A DNA stretch of 64,000 nt from assembly GCA_963771005.1 (NCBI GenBank), contig CAVYRO010000008.1, positions 1,302,001 through 1,366,000 of the forward strand, written 5' to 3'. This stretch comes from DASQZK01 sp963771005. Lineage in GTDB: Bacteria; Bacteroidota; Bacteroidia; Bacteroidales; GCA-2748055. Under the pieces are notes generated by a model. It was not told the DNA's origin and made no database searches. It saw nothing but the letters and a program-made list of their open reading frames with translations. Shown one piece after another: positions 51,556 to 62,112 of the stretch. How positions within the stretch are numbered: the stretch's first letter is position 1; every line of letters begins with the position of its first letter. The position numbers were made by a program, and so were the translations under genes.

Positions 51556-52908
51556 TTAATATTCACTATTCAGAGCGAAAACCGGCTTCCTGTTGATCCA
51601 CCGGCCCCTGGTGAAATCGGGGAATTCTTTGAGTTCACCACCTTCCGCGATGGATTCTTCGGAGAGCGGGGTCACCGCACTCCACGCAGCACAATCATAA
51701 GCATCCAGGGGAGCCTCATCGCGGCGTTTTACCATCTCCACAAAAGCACGATCGACAAAAAAGTCCATTCCGCCATGGCCTGAGCCTTCAGCATAGGTCC
51801 CGAATTTTTTCCATAGGGGATGATCGTATTTCTCCAGATAACTTTCCATATTCTCCCATTCGTGTTCCGGGCTTTTACCTTCAACATAAATACGTTGCAT
51901 CCCCTGGTCAAACTGGGTCAGCCCGTGAGTGCCCTGGACTCTGAATCCGAGTGAGTAAGGCCTCGGGGAGTTGGTATCATGGGTTACAATAATGGTCTCC
52001 CCAAGAGCGGTTTCTATGGTTGAAGTGACGATATCACCAAGCGCCCATTTAAGTTTGGCGTTGGGATGATCGGGTCCGCCATTCTTAACGATGTATTCGT
52101 GAAGTCCGCGAGATTTGGTGGCAAAGGATGAAATGGTCATAAAGCGGTTACCGCGGTTAATGTCGAGCATAGTTGCAATGGGTCCGAGCCCGTGGGTAGG
52201 ATATACATCCGCGTTTCTTTTCAGGGAATGTTGTGTCCGCCAATGGGCCTCTGAAATGGCTTTTTCACCGAATTCCACTCCGCCTCCATGAGCCTGTTTT
52301 CCGTCATTGAACTTAACCTCCCTGAGATCATGCTGGTATCCGCATCTTGCATGGAGAAGTTCACCGAAGAGGCCGTCCCTGACCATATTGAGAACGGCCA
52401 TAACGTCGCGACGGTAACAAACATTTTCCAGTATCATGACAGGGACGCCTGTTTCCTCGTAGGTATCGACAAGGTCCCAGCAATCGGCCATGGAGGTAGC
52501 TGCGGATACCTCAACCCCGGCGTACTTACCCGCCCTCATCGCATCGACAGACATCCGGGTGTGCCACAGCCAGGGGGTGGCAATGATGACGCCGTCAATA
52601 TCACTCCTCGAAAGCAGATCCCTGTAGGCATATTCACTGCCGGTATATGTTTCTGGCTTCTTTGCGCCGGCATCGGTAATTATTTTTGTCGCCACATCAA
52701 GACGTTCGGGATCGATATCACAAATGGCGGGGACTTCAACATCATCCCTCATGAGAACATTCCGCAGGTGGTTGCACCCTCTCAGACCCACCCCTATGAA
52801 CCCAATCCTGACTTTTTCGTTCACGATTCCCCGGGAAAACATGCCTGCCGGCATGGACAGCACCGCGCCGGCCATTGCCGATTTTGTAATAAAATCTCTT
52901 CTGTCCAT
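51556..52908 (-). CDS. GH109-type NAD-dependent glycosidase (alpha-N-acetylgalactosaminidase family)
   Basis: A 450-residue Gfo/Idh/MocA-fold protein with a Tat leader (MDRRDFITKSAMAGAV). The NAD loop is GFIGVGLRGCNHL, followed by GVEVSAATSM, VMILENVCYRRDVMAVLNMV, VEFGEKAISEAHWRT and YPTHGLGPIATMLDINRGNR. These segments match the GH109 family, which cleaves alpha-GalNAc through an NAD-bound oxidation/elimination. It lies 11 bases after the GH2 pseudogene, on the same strand as a sugar kinase operon, so it probably helps use amino-sugar-containing glycans. A plain oxidoreductase role cannot be fully excluded. Confidence 0.86.
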   Translation of the reverse strand: MDRRDFITKSAMAGAVLSMPAGMFSRGIVNEKVRIGFIGVGLRGCNHLRNVLMRDDVEVPAICDIDPERLDVATKIITDAGAKKPETYTGSEYAYRDLLSRSDIDGVIIATPWLWHTRMSVDAMRAGKYAGVEVSAATSMADCWDLVDTYEETGVPVMILENVCYRRDVMAVLNMVRDGLFGELLHARCGYQHDLREVKFNDGKQAHGGGVEFGEKAISEAHWRTQHSLKRNADVYPTHGLGPIATMLDINRGNRFMTISSFATKSRGLHEYIVKNGGPDHPNAKLKWALGDIVTSTIETALGETIIVTHDTNSPRPYSLGFRVQGTHGLTQFDQGMQRIYVEGKSPEHEWENMESYLEKYDHPLWKKFGTYAEGSGHGGMDFFVDRAFVEMVKRRDEAPLDAYDCAAWSAVTPLSEESIAEGGELKEFPDFTRGRWINRKPVFALNSEY

Positions 52909-52919
52909 AACTTAAATTT

Positions 52920-55900
52920 TTAAAAAGCGTTTTTAAATTTTTTCCAGTTGTCGTCGCCTTCCTTCAAAGGCTTTATGATGAAGCTGTAAGAATACGATCC
53001 GAAGGGAAGGGAATATTCTGCATGGGTTTTTGCGCCCCAGCTGTTGTCACCTCCGACACCCATCTGTTTAAGATCCACGTTCAGCCAGATCTCGTCGCGT
53101 CGTATAAGGTCTGTGGTATGGTAGCCGTCGCGTTTGTCGCGGGTAAGATCATTATTGGAAAAATGAAGGGCAGAGAAAGATATCCGCGGATCTCCTGTGA
53201 TCATCAGCCCGTTCCCTTTGCCGTCGACAAGCGAGAACCATCTTACCCCGGTCTTATACCCATTCTCCTCCGGGGAAATATAGGGGACATACTGTTCATC
53301 CACATTCCCCTTATAAAGTCCCACAAAAGCCGAAGTATTCCTGTCGATATAATTTTCCTGCGGCCCGCGACCGAACCAGGAAAGGTTTTCATAACCGGAA
53401 GGCACGGAGAAGGTCATTCCGAATCTTGGTAATTCAGAAAATATTTTGTCCCCAGGTGTGAAAACGGCCTTAATTTGAATTTCCCCGGCTCCGTTTATCC
53501 GGTAAGCAACCGAATACGATGATTCAACATCCGGAAGCCAGTACTGGGTATAAACGGCATAGTACCCATTGTCATCCAGGGTATGTGAGATGCCCCTGAA
53601 CTCGGCATTTGCCCCTGCTTCCCGCCAAACGCCACATCTCTCAGGCATTTTATTTCCGAAATCATTCTCCGTGGGAGGCCTCCAGAAATTGATGCTGAGG
53701 GGAGAGTTCAGGAGGTTTATGCCACCCGTTTTGACGGAAGTAAGGAATCCCGTTGTCTTACTGAAGGAAAATACGATGTTTCCCGCATCAACATTGATCA
53801 TGTTATCCGATTCGAATACAGCTTTTGCACCCTTATCCCCAGTTTTAAAAGCCGGATGATCCGGAACCGGCATCGGAAACTGTTCAAAGGCAAAGATATG
53901 ACCTGATGGGATATATATCCGTACCTTCGGGATGTGAAGGCGGTAAGATTCATGAAATATTCCACCCCGGCTTCGGGCTTGAAAGGTACAACGCCCAGGC
54001 TAAATATCTTTGACTCCGCCGGCCGGAACATCCGGGTTCATGATCATCCCATCCTGGATGACCCGGCCTTCCGCCTTCAATTTCCCAGTAAACAATGAAC
54101 CTGTCCAGGTTGATGAAATTGTATTTATTCGTTATTTCAATTTCATCAAAACTGAAATTCACAGGTCTGAAGCCGATATTCTGGTATACTTTCTTTACCT
54201 CCATCAAACCCGGGTGCGGCGTACTGTCGGGAAAAACCAGACCGTTTATGCAGAAGGTGCCGTCGCTGGGAACATCGCCGGGACCGAAATCCCCGCCGTA
54301 TGCCCAGTATTTTCTACCGTCGGGAGTATATTTTGCAAGTCCCTGGTCCACCCAGTCCCAGATGCATCCACCCTGCAGCTGATCGTGTTTTTCGATAACG
54401 TCCCAGTAATCCTGGAAATTTCCCGTGCTGTTTCCCATTGCATGAGCATACTCGCACATGATCAGCGGTTTGGGTCTTATCTCCCTTGCATAATCCTCCA
54501 ATGAGGAGATCGGGGGATACATAGGGCAAAATACATCTGTATTCCTTCCTCCCTCAGCTCTCTCGTAATGTACCGGCCGGGTAAGATCACGTGATTTGAT
54601 CCAGTCGTAAGTAGCGTTGAAATTCACACCGTTGCCCGCTTCGTTGCCAAGAGACCAGAGAATGACGCAGGGATGATTCTTGTCACGTTCCACCATCCGC
54701 TCTGTCCGGTCGAGGTGTGATTTCATGAATACCGGATTGTTCCCCAGAGTCCGGTCGGGATGCATACCCCATGCCGTGGGATTCAATATTCGCCTCATCA
54801 ATGACATAGAGACCATATTTATCGCATAACTCGTACCAGTACGGATCGTTTGGATAATGGCTGGTCCTTACCGTATTGATATTATTTTGCTTCATCAGGC
54901 TTACGTCCCTGAGCATCGACTCGCGGGATATGACGTGCCCCGTAAATTCATCATGCTCATGACGGTCCACGCCCTTTATCGTCACCGGCACCCCATTGAT
55001 CAAAAGCTTTCCATAACTGGATCTCCGAAGTTCTGAAACCGGTTTTCGAAGTGATGAATTCCAGAGGATGTCCATTTTTATCAAGGAGCTCAAGAACAAG
55101 CGTATACAGTTCCGGCGTTTCAGCGGTCCATTTCTTCGGATCTTTTACTTCTTTTGAAATAAAAACGGGAACCTGCTCACCGCTCATCCTGAAATCGACG
55201 TTCTCACTGAAGATCACGCTATCTTCATCGAGAAGTATTGCCTTAAGGCTGATATTTTCCCTTTTCGCCCCTCAGTAGTTCCGCACGGTTCCTGAAAGAC
55301 TGAACAACCCGTCTTTATACTCACGGATAAGATCCGTTTTCACAAAGTAATCAAAGAGATGCACTTTAGGAGTCGCATACAGCCATACATCCCTTTCAAT
55401 GCCGCTGATCCGCCAGAAATCCTGGCATTCGAGCCATGACCCGTCGCTCCACCGGTAAACTTCAAGTGAAATTGTATTTTCCCCGGGATGCACGAACCGG
55501 GTCAGATCGAATTCGGCGGGTGTCTTGCTCCCCTGGCTGTAGCCGACCTTTTCCCCGTTAACCCAAATATAGAAGGCCGATTTTACCGCACCGAAATGAA
55601 CGAAGACCTCCTTCCCCTCCCATGATGTCCGGCACCGCAAAGGTCCTCCTGTATGATCCCACCGGGTTGTAATCGTGGGGAATGCCCGGGGGTTCCGGAT
55701 GTGCAGTCCATTCATATCTTATGTTCACATAGATCGGAACGCCGTACCCTTTGAGCTCCCAGTTGGAAGGGACTTCGATGGCATCCCATCCGGAAACATC
55801 AAAATCAGGCTTATAAAAATCGACAGGCCGGTCGGCTGGTTTTCTGACCCAGTTGAATTTCCAGTTCCCGTTCAGGAGAAGAAAATTTTCCGAAGCATCC

Positions 55901-56076
55901 GGGTCGCCGGCAACAGCCATATCATACTTCTCATAAGGGAAGAGCGTGGCGTGGGGTGCAATCCTGTTCACCTGCACGATATCCGGATTGTCCCACTCCG
56001 GGAGCTCCTGGGCTGACATATACATTCCTGAGAATAGAATAAAGATAAATATCACTGATTTCCTGGCTGACTTCAT
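52920..56076 (-). pseudogene. GH2 beta-galactosidase (LacZ-like), inactivated by many frameshifts
   Basis: A gene of about 1050 codons broken into pieces. N-terminal part 55558-56076 (signal peptide, LLNGNWKFNWVRKPAD, VPSNWELKGYG); next frame 55272-55715 (WVNGEKVGYSQGSKTPAEFD), ended by TGA at 55272-55274; the same frame goes on to about 54957; then 54683-55099 (INGVPVTIKGVDRHEHDEF), 53950-54816 (WSLGNEAGNG and CEYAHAMGNSTGNF, the acid/base and nucleophile regions), a short frame near 53900-54030, and 52920-53873 (beta-galactosidase small-chain domain, SWFGRGPQENYIDR). I count at least six lesions. Neighbouring genes are intact, so this is probably real decay rather than sequencing error. Confidence 0.88.
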
Positions 56077-56192
56077 AAATGAGAGAGTTTATCGGGAGTT
56101 TGGCAAAAAGAAAACATTTCCTTCCGGTCCGTAAATTTCTGGAGCAGTAAGGAGGAGCAGCGTAAAAATAAACTTTAATTTGCAAATATGGA

Positions 56193-57269
56193 TCAATCGA
56201 TTAATTTTTCAACGATATCCTTCATCCTGCTGAATTGTTCATCCATCGTTGCCAGTAACCTGAACTGGTTACGTGCCCGGACCAGGTTATGATCGGGATA
56301 AGCGGTTTTGTAATAATGGTCGCCCGTAAGATAATCGCCCAGGAATCTTATCCCCTGTGTGTAGGCGAACATGGGAGGTGCATATACAAGTGACAGTTTT
56401 TCATCTTCATTTAACCGGTCAGACAGGCTGCGAATGAAACCTGCGGAGAAAAATTCGAACACATCCATCCGGATGGAAACTCTCTCGAGCATCTTTTCAT
56501 CTTCCAGGCATGAATTTCCGAACGACCGGATCGCATCGCCGTAATCATAATGAGGTAGTCCCGGCATAACGGTATCGAGGTCAATCACGGCTCTCACCTC
56601 TCCGGACTCTGAGAAAAGGATGTTATTCAGCTTGGTATCATTATGGGTGGGCCGGAATCGTAGTTTACCTTCATCCAGTATTTTTGGGATATGGGTCATC
56701 ATTCCGGCCTTCTCCTCAGCAAACAAAATATCCCCTGCAGCCGTCTTTTTCCGGCTTTCTATGGCATTACCGAGAGCCGTACGGAAATCCCGGAGCCTTT
56801 TTGTAAAATTATGAAAACCGGGAATGGTTTCCTTTAGTTGCGGTCCGGGCAAATCGTCAAGAAGATTGATAAACATCCCGTATGCCTCTCCGGCGCTCCT
56901 GTGAACATCACAATGCACGTATTGGGAAGTATCGTGGGAAATAAAATTCATCAGCCGCCAATCCGCATCCTCATCCCTGAAATACAACAGTCCATCCGCG
57001 GAAGGAAAGAATTCGAGCGGCTGCCACCCGGTTCCGGATCCGGGTATCTTCCCGGCAAGGTGGCGGGTCACTCTGCCCAGGTTTTCCATCAGGACTTCCG
57101 TATCCCTGAATACAAAATTGTTAATTTTCTGCAGAATAAAACTCCTGTCCTGCACCGTTGTCCGGATGAGATAAGTTTGATGAATATGCCCATCACCGAA
57201 AGATTCGGATGATACATAATGTGAGCCGGTCTGAAATTGGCTAAAAATATTCTTCAGATTTTTTTCCAT
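56193..57269 (-). CDS. Aminoglycoside phosphotransferase-fold sugar kinase (NahK-like)
   Basis: A 358-residue protein-kinase-like fold small-molecule kinase. Key parts are SFGDGHIHQTYLI and FILQKINNFVF (nucleotide site), the catalytic segment RPTHNDTKLNNILF, and the metal-binding AVIDLDTVMPGLPHYDYGD. The HND...N and DLDT segments resemble N-acetylhexosamine 1-kinases, which phosphorylate GlcNAc or GalNAc at C1. The gene ends the operon symporter-nucleotidyltransferase-kinase, with gaps of 13 and 3 bases, fitting a salvage route from sugar to sugar-1-phosphate to nucleotide sugar. The sugar itself is inferred. Confidence 0.8.
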   Translation of the reverse strand: MEKNLKNIFSQFQTGSHYVSSESFGDGHIHQTYLIRTTVQDRSFILQKINNFVFRDTEVLMENLGRVTRHLAGKIPGSGTGWQPLEFFPSADGLLYFRDEDADWRLMNFISHDTSQYVHCDVHRSAGEAYGMFINLLDDLPGPQLKETIPGFHNFTKRLRDFRTALGNAIESRKKTAAGDILFAEEKAGMMTHIPKILDEGKLRFRPTHNDTKLNNILFSESGEVRAVIDLDTVMPGLPHYDYGDAIRSFGNSCLEDEKMLERVSIRMDVFEFFSAGFIRSLSDRLNEDEKLSLVYAPPMFAYTQGIRFLGDYLTGDHYYKTAYPDHNLVRARNQFRLLATMDEQFSRMKDIVEKLID

Positions 57270-57272
57270 TTT

Positions 57273-58187
57273 CTATCTCCATAATTTTACGGGATAGATC
57301 CCTTCTCCCGTCATCCTGCTTATCATTTTTTTTACATGAGGCTTATCTTCCTGATAAGTTATACCGAACCATTTCTCGGGAGTTTTCAGAACCCGGGTTC
57401 GGGCTATACCTTCTTTCATCATCCGGTTAACAGCAAAGGGAATAAAGAATTCCGCTTTGGCGTCTTGTGATTTTTCACTGAGAAAATCCTTGAAATACCG
57501 GTCGAGATGAACAAAAATACCCGGTGTGAATCCCAGGAGGTTCATTGAAACGAGGGTCGATTCAGGAACAACTTGTTCATCGCCGTTTTCATCTGTAAAA
57601 ACGATATTCCCGTTTTTTCTGTAAACTTTCGTCCTTTCATTGATATCAGTGAGGAAACCAGCTTCATTGGTTCCACAGACCCCCCTCGATACCGTGCCAT
57701 AATCGGATAAAGTATTCCCGATCAGGTAACCTGCCAGACAGAATTCAAGAATGCCTGTTCCGCTGGTATTGTTTAGAAATTCCGCGATCATCTCAAAAGA
57801 GGAGCGTCCGTAAAAATCATCGGCATTGATCACGGCAAAAGGTTCCTGAATTTTCGGAGCGGCCATCAGGACGGCATGACCCGTACCCCATGGTTTTTTC
57901 CTTTCGGGTGTCACGCTGAAGCCATCCGGAATAGTATAAATGCTCTGGATCACATAATCTGTTTCGAGTTCCACCGGCAGGGATCTCAGGTAAGAATCCC
58001 TGAAGTCTGTTTCCATTGCCGGGGATATTACAAAAATGATCTTTCCGAAACCCGCCCTGACCGCATCATAGATGCAATAATCCATGATGGTCTCGCCCGA
58101 CGGACCGAAGCCTTCCATTTGTTTCATACTTCCATACCTGCTGCCCAGTCCGGCAGCCAGCACAAGGAGGGATGGTTTCATCTTCAC
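57273..58187 (-). CDS. Sugar-1-phosphate nucleotidyltransferase
   Basis: A 304-residue NTP-transferase with the opening LLVLAAGLGSRYGSMKQME (GxGxR loop), GPSGETIMDY, PWGTGHAVLMA, VINADDFYG, and KAEFFIPFAVNRM. It activates a sugar-1-phosphate with a nucleotide. It lies between the kinase gene (3 bases) and the symporter gene (13 bases), so it probably takes the kinase product. Base and sugar specificity are not visible. Confidence 0.84.
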   Translation of the reverse strand: MKMKPSLLVLAAGLGSRYGSMKQMEGFGPSGETIMDYCIYDAVRAGFGKIIFVISPAMETDFRDSYLRSLPVELETDYVIQSIYTIPDGFSVTPERKKPWGTGHAVLMAAPKIQEPFAVINADDFYGRSSFEMIAEFLNNTSGTGILEFCLAGYLIGNTLSDYGTVSRGVCGTNEAGFLTDINERTKVYRKNGNIVFTDENGDEQVVPESTLVSMNLLGFTPGIFVHLDRYFKDFLSEKSQDAKAEFFIPFAVNRMMKEGIARTRVLKTPEKWFGITYQEDKPHVKKMISRMTGEGIYPVKLWR

Positions 58188-58200
58188 GTTATTTAAAATG

Positions 58201-59994
58201 TCATCGGTTTCTTAATTTTTTCCAGGCTCTTGACAAGAGGTATATAAAAATGATATCCACACTTATGAATATTCCGGCCTTCGGATATTGACCGTATAAA
58301 ACATATCCCGTAGCGAAAAGGGTGGTGATCACGGCAAAACTTCCCAGAAACATGCAAAGGATACCTGCGGGTACATCCCAGCCCTGTCTTTCAACAGGAA
58401 CGAGTACTACGCCTTCTTTCTCAGCGTCTGCAATTACTTTTTTCCAACCTGGTCCGCCCGGGTAAACAAGGCGATAGAAACTCCTCAGCGTCTCCTTGTC
58501 TTCCGGTTTGGTAAGCAGGGTTACGATCAGCCATGATGCGGTGGTAATTCCGACACCAAGTACCAGCTTCACCGGAATGCTCAACGGGGGAAAACCCAGT
58601 TTTACATGAAAGATCTCAAGGTAGAGCGCCACCAGGAAGGAAACGACCATACCCGTGAGTTCAGTGAAAGCATTTATTCTCCACCAAAACCATCTCAGAA
58701 TATAGATCAGGCCCGTTCCCGCCCCAATCTGGAGCATAATATGGAAGGCCTGGAGTGCATTGCTGAGCAGCAATGCCAGCATTACCGAGAAGGTCATTAG
58801 AAGAACGGTAGAGATCCGCCCCACAAGAACCAGCTTTTTTTCACTGGCATCCGGGTTCAGAAAGCGCCTGTAAAAGTCGTTAACGATATAGGACGACCCC
58901 CAGTTGATCTGCGATGCAGTAGTGGACATATAAGCGGCAACCAGTGATGCTACAACCAGGCCGAGAAAACCTGACGGGAGATAAGACAGCATAGCCGGGT
59001 ATGCAAAATCGTTCTGTATAAACTGGGAATCTACATTGGGGAAAGCATCCCTCATGGACTGGATGTCAGGAAAGACGATGATGGAGGCCAGACCAACCAG
59101 GATCCAGGGCCATGGTCTCAGGGCATAATGCAGGATGTTGAAGATAAGAGTTGCCGAGCGTGCCCCGTTCTCATTCTTTGCCGATAACATTCGCTGTGCT
59201 ATATAACCGCCTCCGCCCGGCTCAGCTCCCGGATACCATACACTCCACCATTGCAGGGCGATCGGTAAAATGAACACAGTGATAAGGAGGTCCGTGTCCG
59301 AAAATTTGGGGATCATCGACAGCTTAGGCCTGACGGCTTCGTGACTGATAAGTCCTTTCATCCCGCCGATCTGGGGCAGGTGTATAATGATCACCGCAGC
59401 TCCAATCACACCGACCATAGCAATGAAAAACTGGAAAAAATCAGTTACCAGGATACTTTTCAGTCCACCGATCGTGCTGTAGACCACTACAACCACTGCA
59501 GCGATGATCAGGGTACGCTGTGCCGACCATCCCAGCATAACGCCACCGATCTTGATAAGGGCAAGACTGACAGATGCTATGATCACAATATTAAAGAATG
59601 CTCCAAGGTAGATAGCCCTGAATGCCCTGAGAAAAGCCGCTGTTCTACCGCTATACCTTAGTTCGTAAAAGGTGAGATCGGTGAGTACCCCCGAACGTCG
59701 CCATAATTTGGCGTACACAAATACGGTAAGCATTCCCGTGAGTACAAAAGCCCACCATACCCAGTTCCCGGCTACACCGTTCTGCCTTACGATATCCGTT
59801 ACCAGGTTAGGCGTATCACAACTGAATGTGGTAGCCACCATGGAGACCCCCAGGAGCCACCAGGGCATATTCCTTCCGGAAAGAAAAAAATCGGCTGTGC
59901 TCCGCCCGGCATTGCGCGATGCCAAAAAGCCAAGGGACAGGAGAATGACAAAGAAAATGCCAAGTATGACCCAGTCAATGGTATGTAGAAGCAT
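58201..59994 (-). CDS. Sodium:solute symporter (SSS family)
   Basis: A 597-residue inner-membrane protein with about 13-14 transmembrane helices in the LeuT-fold SSS family. Typical parts are SRNAGRSTADFFLSGRNMPW near the N-terminus, VVVVYSTIGGLKSILVTDFF in the fifth helix region, and MLSYLPSGFLGLVVASLVAAY. It imports a sugar or other solute with sodium. It is the first gene of the operon with the nucleotidyltransferase and kinase, so the cargo is probably a hexose or hexosamine. Confidence 0.92.
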   Translation of the reverse strand: MLLHTIDWVILGIFFVILLSLGFLASRNAGRSTADFFLSGRNMPWWLLGVSMVATTFSCDTPNLVTDIVRQNGVAGNWVWWAFVLTGMLTVFVYAKLWRRSGVLTDLTFYELRYSGRTAAFLRAFRAIYLGAFFNIVIIASVSLALIKIGGVMLGWSAQRTLIIAAVVVVVYSTIGGLKSILVTDFFQFFIAMVGVIGAAVIIIHLPQIGGMKGLISHEAVRPKLSMIPKFSDTDLLITVFILPIALQWWSVWYPGAEPGGGGYIAQRMLSAKNENGARSATLIFNILHYALRPWPWILVGLASIIVFPDIQSMRDAFPNVDSQFIQNDFAYPAMLSYLPSGFLGLVVASLVAAYMSTTASQINWGSSYIVNDFYRRFLNPDASEKKLVLVGRISTVLLMTFSVMLALLLSNALQAFHIMLQIGAGTGLIYILRWFWWRINAFTELTGMVVSFLVALYLEIFHVKLGFPPLSIPVKLVLGVGITTASWLIVTLLTKPEDKETLRSFYRLVYPGGPGWKKVIADAEKEGVVLVPVERQGWDVPAGILCMFLGSFAVITTLFATGYVLYGQYPKAGIFISVDIIFIYLLSRAWKKLRNR

Positions 59995-60122
59995 AGTTTT
60001 AAATTTTGCCTGAACTTACTAGTTTTTTTTCAAATTGGCATGAAATTATTTCTTTTCCCCACTCCGGATGTAAAAATTACGAGATCATCGGGAGATCTAT
60101 GAGGAGAACCCGAAAGCCAGGA

Positions 60123-60890
60123 TCAATATGTTCCGCGCAATTGGAAACCGGATCGGTGAATACCTCCCGGGGAAAGCGAAAAATTGATACTGGCAAGGTA
60201 GCTGAGATTATCACCCTCAAGGATGAGACAGGCTTTCAGCCCTGCTTCATCAGCAATCCAGTCGAGCGTATCGAAATCAATATACAGCCAGTTAAAGGAT
60301 TGCGATATGTAGCTGTTGTATTCGAGTTGAAATTCGATTTCCCCGTAATAGGCATCGTTCAGGTTCAGCATGATGGATCCGTCCTCTTCCTTCAGGAGAT
60401 AGATCAGGTTGGTAGAATCGAAGATCACTCTTCCCCCGGGATTCAGCAGGTCGGGGATTTTTTCCATAAAAATTTTAAGTCCCGGTATCGATTGCACAAG
60501 TCCGATGCCGTTCATTAACATTAATATTGTATCAAATTTTCCGCCGCTGAAATGAAAAATGTCGTCATGGACCACGGACTTTACACCTCTTTTTTTCATG
60601 ACCTGGCAGGCTCCTTCACAAATATCAATCGCCGTGACATCCAATCCCTTCTCCTGGAGCATCAGGGCATGGGATCCTGCCCCGGCACCTGCATCCAGTA
60701 CCTTGCCGGAACAAAGATTCAGGGCGGTTTTTTCAATATCGCTAAGGTCGATCTCCTGTCTGAAATAGTAAGATAAAGGAATGATATCATCCTCAAAATC
60801 GGGAGAATGCACAATGACATTCCGGTTTACCCGGTTTTGAAGGTAGTCATTAAGCGCCAGGCCTAAAACATCGTTATGATGTTTTTTCAT
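60123..60890 (-). CDS. Class I SAM-dependent methyltransferase
   Basis: A 255-residue Rossmann methyltransferase. Motif I is KVLDAGAGAGSHALML, then VTAIDICEGACQVM, FDTILMLMNGIGL and LLNPGGRVIFDSTNLI. The acceptor is unknown. Its start lies inside the end of the recombinase-like gene (17-base overlap in another frame), so the two are translated from one message. Pairing with a degenerate recombinase is odd and is discussed in the findings. Confidence 0.85.
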   Translation of the reverse strand: MKKHHNDVLGLALNDYLQNRVNRNVIVHSPDFEDDIIPLSYYFRQEIDLSDIEKTALNLCSGKVLDAGAGAGSHALMLQEKGLDVTAIDICEGACQVMKKRGVKSVVHDDIFHFSGGKFDTILMLMNGIGLVQSIPGLKIFMEKIPDLLNPGGRVIFDSTNLIYLLKEEDGSIMLNLNDAYYGEIEFQLEYNSYISQSFNWLYIDFDTLDWIADEAGLKACLILEGDNLSYLASINFSLSPGGIHRSGFQLRGTY

Positions 60891-62109
60891 TCAGGGCATT
60901 TATTTTTTGGATATCCCTTTTTTCTGCGTTAAGCAACTGCTCTCTTATGTTCCGGTAATGGGCGCTGCTTTTCTTACCCGTCCAGACGGAACTGACAACA
61001 TCCGGGATTCCAAGTCGGATACAGTTTGCCGTAAATGTATGATATGCTGATGAAATAGTAAATACATCCGGCAAATTTATTTGAGAAACTTTCCCTGCAT
61101 CATAAACCGGGACTAATCTATTGATCCCTGCATTCTTAGCAAGTAATCCAAGGTATTTATTCAGTGTGGGCACCGAGACGGAAGGAAAATACTTATTCCC
61201 GGGATAGTACCTGTTCTCATACTTCCGGGTGATGTCAAGGGTGAATGAATTTTGCGGGACGCTGCGTTTCCTCCTCCCGCCGATCCTGAATGCCTCCCGG
61301 CTCACGTCTTCTCTTTCAAGCGCCATAATTTCGGAATACCGGATACCTGACAAGGCGATGAGGCAATAGATATCCCTCGTACGTTCAATTTTCCTGTCAT
61401 TGCTTTCAAAATCCAACAGGAGCATGAGTTCATCCCAGCTCAGAAAAATTTTATCCGCTGATTTACCTGGAAAATTTTCCCGGTCGGAATTGTACCTGAA
61501 ATTCCTGAAGCCGGTGTTTATCATGCGTCCCTTTCGCAGGCTCCAGTTTAAAAACCATTTCAACATATCCATGTAAACCTTTATGGTTGATAAATTTAAC
61601 CCAACATTTTCGAGGTAATTACTGAACGATTGCAAGGCTTGTTCATCCATGGATTCGAGTGTCAGCTTTACAGGATGGTTCTCCGCAAAAGACCGGAGGT
61701 GGCTAAGAAGGCTTTTAGACTTACCGTAGGTTGACACTGACCATGAAGTGAAATTTTCCTCCATAAAAAGGACATAGCTTCCGGTTAGGTTGCCTTGAGG
61801 TGTAATGCCGGATTTTTTTATCAGGATCCGGAATTCTTTTGGATTGGGTTTTTCCTGCCGGATGGCGCGAGAAATGAATAAGTCCCGTGCATTTTTGCGA
61901 AGGGATGCCAGATATGCATTTAACCCGGCCGAATCGGGCATCAGTGTGTTGAAAGATTGTGTCTTTTTATCCCAATACCTCCCGGCACTTTTAAGCCCGG
62001 TCTGGCAGATGACCCGCTGGCCAAGACCGGAGGCCGACATGATAATCCTTCCCTGATCATTTCCGGGATCCCTGTTGCTGATTCGATAAAAATGAATTCG
62101 GATATTCAT
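60874..62109 (-). CDS. Tyrosine recombinase-fold protein with degenerate catalytic residues
   Basis: A 411-residue protein with the layout of Bacteroidota phage-type integrases: arm-binding domain (about 1-95), SAM-like core-binding domain (about 108-215), and catalytic domain (about 225-405). The first Arg is present (LSGIRYSEI), as are a Lys in RRKRSVPQ and a Tyr in SAHYRNIREQ. The HxxRH box reads SSAYHTF, so the His and the second Arg are replaced by Ser and Tyr, and the late GH box reads WTGKK. It is thus probably not an active recombinase, and may be a DNA-binding derivative. There are no other mobile genes beside it; it overlaps a methyltransferase gene. Confidence 0.8.
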   Translation of the reverse strand: MNIRIHFYRISNRDPGNDQGRIIMSASGLGQRVICQTGLKSAGRYWDKKTQSFNTLMPDSAGLNAYLASLRKNARDLFISRAIRQEKPNPKEFRILIKKSGITPQGNLTGSYVLFMEENFTSWSVSTYGKSKSLLSHLRSFAENHPVKLTLESMDEQALQSFSNYLENVGLNLSTIKVYMDMLKWFLNWSLRKGRMINTGFRNFRYNSDRENFPGKSADKIFLSWDELMLLLDFESNDRKIERTRDIYCLIALSGIRYSEIMALEREDVSREAFRIGGRRKRSVPQNSFTLDITRKYENRYYPGNKYFPSVSVPTLNKYLGLLAKNAGINRLVPVYDAGKVSQINLPDVFTISSAYHTFTANCIRLGIPDVVSSVWTGKKSSAHYRNIREQLLNAEKRDIQKINALNEKTS

Positions 62110-62112
62110 GGT

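Noticed and set aside
52920..56076. The broken GH2 gene as several separate small genes or as sequencing error.
   Set aside because: All pieces join in order into one GH2 protein, and flanking genes (GH109, kinase) are free of frame breaks, so a pseudogene is the better reading; raw-read checks would settle it.
60874..62109. Integrase as the marker of a genomic island with attachment sites.
   Set aside because: No tRNA gene, no paired direct repeats of att type and no other mobile genes are visible, and the catalytic residues are degenerate.
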